The position numbers and the translations under genes are program-made. 64,000 bases of DNA, taken from positions 41,468,514-41,532,513 of the forward strand of contig CM037864.1 in NCBI GenBank assembly GCA_021292105.1, written 5' to 3'. This document shows positions 57,601 to 64,000 of the stretch, in pieces; within the stretch, counting starts at the first letter, position 1; each line of letters starts with the position of its first letter. The notes beneath the pieces were generated by a model, which did no database searches, was not told where the DNA came from, and saw nothing but the letters and a program-made list of their open reading frames with translations. The stretch comes from Anadara kagoshimensis. Lineage: Eukaryota; Mollusca; Bivalvia; Arcoida; Arcidae.

Positions 57601-60600
57601 TACGTATATATTGAGTGTAAACATCTTCTATATGTATACTGAGAGTTCAATTACAAACTGTTTACATTGTATGGGTGTTACAAGATCGCCCATGATTGGT
57701 ATTGCTTAATTGCAAGTATAATGTCTAATGTATAGAACTGGCAATGTCTTATATGGAAGAGTTTCTTCAAAATGAAAATCGAACATATAACTAAAATTCT
57801 GTTGCTTTATGCACGTTCCTGACACACACGAATATTTAATATCAACCGAACAAGTTGTATTGAGATCGATGGTTATAAACAGCTTGGTCAATGCAACCTA
57901 GGACACCTAACAAGACCAGAGCAAGACTTATTATGTCACCCCCCCCCCCCCCCCGACATAGATTGGGTGACTTATTGATTTACCCTTTATTATTAATATT
58001 GAGTATTGAGACCACTTATTATAAAACATTTGGCTGCGGATGGGCATTGGATGTACATGTAATGCTAAAATGGTATCTCTACAATTGTTCCAATAGTTTA
58101 AAATTTGCATAAATTTGCATTTTAATTTTAAAACGACTTATTGTACCGTCTTAATCTGTGAGCCTGTCAAAACGTAATCTGTCTGACTGGTCACGTTAGT
58201 ATAAAAGTACGACCTTCTATTTTATATAGTTAATCTTGACATATCCTTATATGTCCGTCTAAATATTTTGAAAAATTTAATATTTATAATCGGATCAATG
58301 TTGCTTGGTCTGGATTTTAAAATTAATTAAAGTAAAATTAGTTGAATTGAACGACGTCCTTGGTTAGTATTAATTTAATATTAAGTCAGATTTAGATTGT
58401 AAAATATATTATTAGTAGTTTTAAGTTGATAATGAATTTGTTGTTAGGTAACTTTAGTGCAGATCATTTAAATATGCTTATTAAAATCATTGAATAACAC
58501 ATCACCTACGGGCATATTTTGTGGAAGTCTGTGATGGTACTTCATGAAAGATATCTATAACCATTTACTTGTACATTCTTAAAAAATCCGTATAATAAAA
58601 CAGAGAGTACTTGCATAACATGTAACATAAAACGAAAGAACAATATACAATTAAGACCGACAAAACTAGGTATGTTTCCAGAAACTGCACCATACCGTCT
58701 GACAGCTTCTGTTACAGAAATCAGAGTGTTAATGCTTTTAATTTTCATAAGCGATCGATAATTAACTCTTCACTTTTTCATTCGAAGCCTTTAAAACGTA
58801 TACATGTACATTTATATATTCATTCAAATCATATACGATTCTGCTTGCGTTGCAATGCAATAAGTAGCCTTTTTTCTTGTGACAAAATGATCGTATGATT
58901 GGATTTAGTATATCCAGGTTCCAGACAATTGTATATTTTTTTCTCTTCATTCATTATTTTGTATGGATATTGCATCAGCAATTTCTGAAATATAAACATG
59001 TTTCAGAAACATTATTCGCAGTATTCATACACAATTATCAAACAATCAATAAACAAGTTAAGCCATCAAAATAAATGAAATAACAAGCATTTTTTTTCCA
59101 TTATTACGAAAAACAAAGTGTTATAACTTGCGTACGTTAGATACTCATCATATTTTGGTTATCAACTGAAGGTATACTAGTACCCTAACATTTGCCATTT
59201 TTCCTTATTTTTAGCCAATAACATTCTACATGTATTTTTCTATTTTTCAGCCAATAACATTCTACATGTATTTTTCTATATTTCAGCCAAGAACAAGTAG
59301 TAGAATTATACCAACAACTTCACTCATCAGACAACCCAGAACTATTAAACCATTTTGAATCTATTGTGTTAGGCGTTATCAAAGATCTGAAAACATATAA
59401 ATCAGAAAATGAAAGACTGGAAAAGACATTTAAAAGGTAAACACTTGACATTTTATTGTAAGCTTTCTGTGAAATCTTTTATTTTCTTGACGTCCTATTT
59501 TGTGGTTAAAAGAAAAAAAACAATATCATTTTGTGTTTCCAAATGGGATTGGAGCATGTGCAGTGAGAGCCGCTATGATCTATGAGCATGCGCTTAAAAC
59601 CACTTTGCCACCGAGACCCCTACGAGACCCAAACCACACTGACATTTTACACCCTTTCTCTGCTGTTTTAAACTTTAGCTAAAAATGTTCAATGAGTTCA
59701 ACCTTTTGGTTTAAACAATTGCCCTATTTTTCATTAATGTCACATTGACATACAGTATACCATATTAATTTTCATATCACGAAATTAAAATTTTGAAAAA
59801 TGAATACATTTATATTCAACGACAACAGTTGGTCTCTAATGTATTTATTTATTGCCTAGAGAAACATCAAAATAATCTGTAAAACCCATAAATAATTCTA
59901 ATTGCTCTCCACACAAATGCAGTCAAGTGGTTTCTCAGATGACCGATACTCGTTTATATAATTAACGTATATTTCAAATTTAGATACCGTTTACATATTC
60001 TCTGTTTGAAGAAACACAATCCTTTCCAAAGTCTCTAGTATATGGTACAAACGCTGCAATAAAAAGTTATGTTTGAACAAACATTTAACGAGTCTTAACA
60101 GACTAGAAAAATTGACGTCAGTAGTTATTTAATGTATCATCATACCACGTGATACCATATAATTTTTTTATTTCTACCGGATATGACATCACAGTATTTG
60201 ATGTGTTCTCTTAAAATGGAGGTATTAAGGGAATGAGATGCTTAAAGGTTGTCAAATACAAGTCAAAAAATAATTCCTCGCATATGTTCAGGTTAAGGAA
60301 TATCTCTTGGCAAGCTGGTAAATATCATTTACAACTTTGACTGAAGTGATTTCTATTGCAGTTTCTAATTTCCAAAGCAGTTATGTTTCATTTTTGCATT
60401 TACTTAAACATTTTTGCTATCTGAAACGTAACAAATACAATCAATGGCAAGTTTTGATTACCTTATATCAAATCAAAATACTTTATTAGGTGAAATAAAA
60501 ATATTTTCCTCTTCTGACCTTTAATAAACTTTATAAAAATTTATTAAAAACTATAAATAATGTTTTTATTTCATTTAATAGTTCAATTAATTTGCAATCA

Positions 60601-61300
60601 AGTAATTACTCTTTGCTTACCAAATTTCGATGTAAGTCTAACGATCCAATGTGGTAATTTATATTTTATTTTTCAATATTTTGAAAAAATGTTCAAGAAC
60701 CATAGCTAATAATGTATATAATGGAATATAGTATTAAAAATTAACAACTACCAAATTTTTCTGTTTGAATGCTTGGTTTAACATAAATAAGTTTCACATG
60801 ACAAATAAAAGCCGAACAACTTTATGTCTTTATTATGATTGGAAATCTATCTATGGAATCTGAAATATACCTAAATGCATTAAATACAAAACGACTAGAC
60901 GTGCCTTACAATGCAAGTTGAGTGGTTTTTCAAGTTAAAAAAATACATTGAAGCTTTTCTTTATATTCACAGGTAAGACAAAAATGTTTCAAAAAGAATT
61001 GGCCTACTAACAATATGATTGTTCCAATTTTATTTGATTATTAAATATATTTAATAAAAAATTCGCTTACAGTTGTCAGAGGGTAAATGGATAATTAATG
61101 CTCTTACAAATGTTAAAAAATAATCAGGGTCTTAAGTTTGTCATATTTTTACAATCTGACATATGTACCTCTATCTGTTTGATATAATAATTATTTCTAT
61201 ATTATTTAGAGAAAAGACTGAACATGAAAAACATTTACGACAACTCGAGGAAGAAATGGAACTACAGATGCAAAAGGTCGAAGAAAGAGTTCGAGCGCAG
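49399..61300 (+). CDS. CRACR2A/RASEF-like: EF-hand/coiled-coil protein of the CRACR2A/RASEF (large Rab) family, 5' part
   Basis: Exons 49399-49706, optional 54187-54579, 59287-59436 and 61210-61300 join in frame. Known family members are calcium-sensing proteins with an EF-hand pair, a coiled coil and, in the long forms, a C-terminal Rab GTPase domain. They act in vesicle traffic and, for CRACR2A, in store-operated calcium entry. Here two canonical EF-hand loops (residues 15-26 and 47-58), a linker, and the start of a charged coiled coil (VVELYQQL..., HEKHLRQLEEEMELQMQKVE) are visible. The rest of the coiled coil and any Rab domain lie past the right edge. The coiled-coil start resembles both CRACR2A and RASEF, so the orthologue is unresolved. 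The 61300 donor GTGAGG keeps phase 0. Confidence 0.82.
50340..50515. mobile_element. Divergent foldback MITE related to 20972-21172
   Basis: CACGTGATCAATATCCTTAA, then CGTTTTGGAAAACGTTTACG and TCACAAATTCCC follow the order of the reverse strand of the 20972 element. Outer ends are degraded. Confidence 0.5.
51251..51446. repeat. Pair of GA microsatellites
   Basis: GA tracts at 51251-51293 and 51400-51446 separated by about 105 bp of unique sequence. Confidence 0.93.
52878..52939. repeat. AAAT microsatellite
   Basis: About 15 AAAT units within the EF-hand gene intron. Confidence 0.93.
54147..54153 (+). promoter_or_regulatory. TATA-like sequence before the 54187 exon
   Basis: TATAAAA 35-41 bp upstream of ATG 54188. 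In AT-rich DNA this is weak evidence. It would matter only if the exon is an alternative first exon. Confidence 0.25.
54187..54579 (+). CDS. Symmetric 393-nt exon: extra EF-hand-like loop and STPR/TPRK repeats
   Basis: Acceptor TATATCTTCAG, donor CG/GTCAGT; phase 2 on both sides, exactly 131 codons, so it can be kept or skipped without a frame change. It reads ATG-started MADVEKERNTFISNETVYEN, an EF-hand-like loop DSDDDGIIRKSD (residues 54-65 of that frame, Asp instead of Glu at 12), then NSSSKSSTPRQRTPRKK and NSRNSTPRIKTPRKN, a tandem repeat rich in Thr-Pro. It may be a cassette exon or an alternative first exon using the ATG at 54188 (TATAAAA at 54147). Domain order in vertebrate relatives suggests the form without it is ancestral. 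Confidence 0.65.
54614..54660. repeat. TC microsatellite next to the cassette-exon donor
   Basis: About 23 TC units beginning 35 bp into the intron after 54579. If the donor is missed, the frame runs through it as a Leu/Ser repeat. Confidence 0.93.
55995..56815 (+). repeat. Family C dispersed repeat, expanded or interrupted copy
   Basis: Starts CAACAACGGGGACTTTTTAC and ends GGCCATTGATCGGTATGGTT, with the TAGCTAGCTGG block at 56680. The spacing between the two halves is about 400 bp longer than in other copies, so an insertion or local expansion lies inside. In the intron before exon 59287. Confidence 0.65.
57215..57310 (-). repeat. Family C fragment
   Basis: AACTTTTACCAGGGAAGTAA then GGTCAGGTGCTCCGGAAGGG. 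Confidence 0.55.
59201..59286 (+). repeat. 36-bp tandem triplication carrying the splice acceptor
   Basis: AG followed by CCAA occurs at 59214, 59250 and 59286, each after a T-rich tract, with AACATTCTACATGTATTTTT between them. Only the last is followed by an open frame; the first two lead to CCA ATA AC, i.e. CAA TAA in the joined frame. Confidence 0.85.
59287..59436 (+). CDS. CRACR2A/RASEF-like: Coiled-coil exon 1
   Basis: Completes a shared codon, then QEQVVELYQQLHSSDNPELL, NHFESIVLGVIKDLKTYKSE, NERLEKTFK plus AG. This matches the stretch after the EF-hands in CRACR2A and RASEF (ELYQQL...LLxxFE). It joins in frame to both 49706 and 54579. Acceptor TATATTTCAG, with two upstream look-alikes. 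Donor GTAAAC. Confidence 0.88.
61210..61300 (+). CDS. CRACR2A/RASEF-like: Coiled-coil exon 2
   Basis: Split Arg codon then EKTEHEKHLRQLEEEMELQM QKVEERVRAQ (30 codons): heptads with Leu/Met at core positions and the conserved LEEEM of the family. Acceptor TTATTTAG, donor GTGAGG, phase 0 out. Confidence 0.88.
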
Positions 61301-61374
61301 GTGAGGGAACAAACATTAATTAGGACTATTAGATTTATATACAACACAAGCATAGATTACATTCAAAAAATAAA

Positions 61375-61460
61375 ATAAAAACTTTGAAAACTGACAAATT
61401 AAATTAACAGTCCATCAGGGAAGTGAGACTGAGTGCTCCGGAAAGGCAAGTACCTGCACA
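61375..61460 (-). repeat. Family C fragment beside coiled-coil exon
   Basis: AAAACTTTGAAAACTGACAA, CATCAGGGAAGTGAGACTGA, GTGCTCCGGAAAGGC; starts 75 bp after the donor of the 61210 exon. Confidence 0.6.
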
Positions 61461-62214
61461 GTATTGCAATAGATGTGTTTTTATACATCGATATCAGTTG
61501 CAGTAAAAAAAATCCGTGTCCGTTGCGAAGTCAGATGACCTTGGTAAGAGATTAAAGATAAGCACTATGGACTTCTCCAAGCCTTAGGACTTCTTCATAA
61601 GCATGATTTATTTTTTTGTGCTATTTCTATGCGCATTTTCCAAATGAATAAACAAATATCACACCCACACCATGACATTTGCAAACAGTTTCTCTTATTC
61701 ATGACTCATAAATCGAATAAAGACAAGGAGCCAAATCCTAAAGAGTGGAAATATAATTTATTCTTAATAATGATTCCTAAAACTTATAATGAGTCATTGC
61801 ACGATACAAATACACATGCACTTTATATAGAAATATAATTACATAAATACATTAACATGTTAAGAAAAGGCAGTGTTTTAAACCTTGAATATCAAAGTTC
61901 AGTTTGTTGACCATATAACCAGCTATAACGGTTTGTTACAACATATGGTGTTGATGACTAAGAGACGTGGAATGTGATATATATCAATGTATTGTGCATT
62001 TTAAATCAAGTGTGCAAATTCAATAACAACATGTGGAAATAGTTTTATTTCATATACATGTATAGTATATATAAACTGTATGTGATCGAATATACAGACG
62101 CTCATAAAACAGAAACATATACACGTTTTACAGTCTCAATGTATCGTGATTTTTGATTTAGTAATCAAACACACGTCAGTTCATGTTCAAATCATAATAA
62201 CAAAATCAAGATAA

Positions 62215-62290
62215 AAACGTGCAAATTAAGTAAATACACGCAAACTTCTTCTAGGAAGGTGAGACTGGGTGTTTCGAAATGTAATGAAAT
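62215..62290 (-). repeat. Family C fragment
   Basis: CTTCTTCTAGGAAGGTGAGA then CTGGGTGTTTCGAAATG; a worn copy. Confidence 0.45.
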
Positions 62291-62557
62291 GACAGTCTAT
62301 ATTCTACATCCTCCTTGCGTTAAATCATTAAAAAGTGGGCGAAGAAAATTATTTTTCTTTCCCGGTTACAAGTGCTTTGCTGAGCAAGAACACTGCTTGC
62401 GTTACCCTTAAAGAGCAGAATTTAGGACAAATTGCAATAACGAAATCAACTTTTGTCTAAACAGACATATCTTCGTTGACTTCTGAAAAAGTGATGACAT
62501 TCTAGTGCAATATGACATATTCTTTGCAGATAACAATACGAGGCTGCATAGACATGT

Positions 62558-62561
<4 letters not shown>

Positions 62562-62628
<67 letters not shown>

Positions 62629-62640
62629 ATATATATATAG
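62562..62640. repeat. CATA then TA microsatellite
   Basis: ATAC units followed by TA units with one break near 62617; joined to a family A fragment. Confidence 0.92.
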
Positions 62641-62852
62641 ATGAGGTTAATTGTTTCAAAGGTCAAGGTCACAAATGCATAAGAATACTGAAATTGTTAA
62701 TTATTTAGAAAACTATAAACTTTGTAAAGATATGTATATTAGAATTGTAGATATTGATATAACGATAATTTTGATATATAGATGAATGTGATGGGTTCAA
62801 AGGTCAAGGCAACAGATGCATTAGCATATTGAAATTGTTAATTATCTAACCC
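62640..62852 (-). mobile_element. Family A fragment joined to a TA microsatellite
   Basis: About 1.5 units of the 145-bp repeat (TTTCAAAGGTCAAGGTCACA, then AAGGTCAAGGCAACAGATGC) directly after the TA tract. Both element ends are missing. Confidence 0.65.
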
Positions 62853-63429
62853 GAAAGTCCATTGTAATATACACTCCCTTATGTTACACTAATCATTATA
62901 CCGTGACCACCCACTAATCAATTATTTACTGCGTGTTAATCCTTTATATTATCTACGCATCCAATTTTATCATTTAACGGATGCAACAGTTTGAAATCAG
63001 AATCGCGCTATGTCGAAAACTCCTCCATTTCTATCTGATAAAAATTGTTTGATCCGCTTCAACAAAACATTTTATTATTTGTTTTATGACAAAAGATTGA
63101 TTAACAATCAATTTGATGATCATCTGGCTATCAAAAATACTGTTTCATAAAATGAGATTGAGTGATTAAGAAAATGGTTTTTTTTTCTCGTGTGCGATTG
63201 TTTAAAAAACATCCATTCAACTCTTCTTATAACATTAGTTGTTATTAATTTTTTTTAATATAATTTTTATTATACACCACAAAACAACAATAAACCTCCC
63301 ACAATGGAGGTAACAACATGTGGTTGGGAAAAGGAGAATAAGTGTCGTTTTGTGGCGACCAGGAAAAAATGTAATAAAACAAAAACAAACATACCAACCA
63401 ATGTCGAAATAACAAAATAACAATCTAAA

Positions 63430-63790
63430 GGCAAATTAAAACTTTGAAAACTTATTCACACATTAAGTTAAACGTGCGAACTTCCGCCGGAGAAGTGAGT
63501 GCTATAGAAAATAAAGCACCTCCTGTTTAGCTAGCTACACCCCCACATGTGTAATCAAACTTGAGAATGAAAGGAACATGGAACTTTCGGATGTCAAATA
63601 TATCCAGGGTAATTTTAGATATATAGACATCATAATTTTGAACAATATTGTGATGACAACAATAAGACCTTTTTGAGGATCTTAATAAGCCTAGTCTTGC
63701 AATATCCCTGCGTCCAAATTTTTTTTAAGTATCTTGCTTTTTACATTTTCCATATTGGGAACAATCTCCACAAAAGCGTATTAATATCCC
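63430..63790 (-). repeat. Family C dispersed repeat, fuller copy
   Basis: CTTCCGCCGGAGAAGTGAGT, CTCCTGTTTAGCTAGCTACA, TATATCCAGGGTAATTTTAG, CTTGCAATATCCCTGCGTCC. Parallels the 46960 copy along its whole length. Confidence 0.72.
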
Positions 63791-64000
63791 CACAGTCATA
63801 TTTTTTATCGATTTCTTTTGTTCACTACAACAAGGATTTCCTAGTTACCACACCACTTCTGTAAAAAGACAACCAGTTCGTTAGGTTCATTATTCAAAGT
63901 TTCTTTTGTTCCCGTTTCAACCAATAAGAATATTTATATAAATTGAACCTAGATCTGGCATTTTTGAAAGTTGAATAATTTTGTTAGTTTTCAAGATATA

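Larger units (their letters stand above)
54580..59200. other. Intron before the coiled coil
   Basis: 4.7 kb. Begins with a TC microsatellite (54614-54660) only 35 bp after the donor; also contains family C copies (55995, 57215) and a C18 run (57938-57955). No supported exon. Confidence 0.6.
61301..64000. other. Intron of the CRACR2A/RASEF-like gene running to the window edge
   Basis: No further coiled-coil or Rab exon found. Contains family C copies (61375, 62215, 63430), a CATA/TA microsatellite (about 62562-62640) and a family A fragment. Confidence 0.55.

Overview
The window is animal nuclear DNA: AT-rich, with small exons, long introns, consensus GT-AG splice sites and dense dispersed repeats. 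The tRNA-headed SINEs, the TA-flanked inverted-repeat elements and the minisatellite-bearing elements are of types common in marine molluscs, so a bivalve is the best guess. This rests on repeat and protein resemblance from memory, not on a search.

Three protein-coding genes can be built exon by exon with matching reading phase. (1) Minus strand, 1-8887: seven exons of a secreted adenosine deaminase of the ADA2/ADGF family. The signal peptide is present; the C-terminal end lies beyond base 1. (2) Minus strand, 20848-36915: a complete eight-exon TMEM30A/CDC50 gene, 371 codons, encoding the beta subunit of P4-ATPase lipid flippases. (3) Plus strand from 49399 past the right edge: the 5' part of an EF-hand plus coiled-coil gene of the CRACR2A/RASEF large-Rab family. 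It has a 393-nt exon at 54187-54579 that is in frame on both sides and carries a further EF-hand-like loop and a Ser/Thr-Pro-Arg repeat.

Layout. 1-9 kb: ADA2-like gene with MITEs, SINEs and hAT-like elements in its introns. 9.0-10.35 kb: fifteen nearly identical 89-bp tandem units, starting about 60 bp upstream of that gene's TATA box. 10.4-20.8 kb: no recognisable gene; repeats and probably TMEM30A 3' UTR or flank, including a 1.66-kb minisatellite-bearing element. 20.8-36.9 kb: TMEM30A gene. Intron 7 holds an inverted 1.9-kb copy of that element and two hAT-like elements, intron 6 a 1.14-kb inverted-repeat element, and intron 1 a 2.4-kb TTAA-flanked transposon with a PHD-like last exon. 37-49 kb: intergenic, with MITEs, many copies of one dispersed repeat (called family C here) and a Penelope-like reverse transcriptase fragment. 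49-64 kb: CRACR2A/RASEF-like gene and its introns.

The genes are independent units: extracellular adenosine breakdown, phospholipid flipping, and calcium-linked Rab signalling. Nothing in the sequence links them functionally. The points most worth a second look are the 89-bp promoter-proximal array, the symmetric EF-hand exon, a triplicated splice acceptor before the next exon, an altered active-site motif and a GC-AG intron in the ADA2-like gene, and the nested TTAA transposon.
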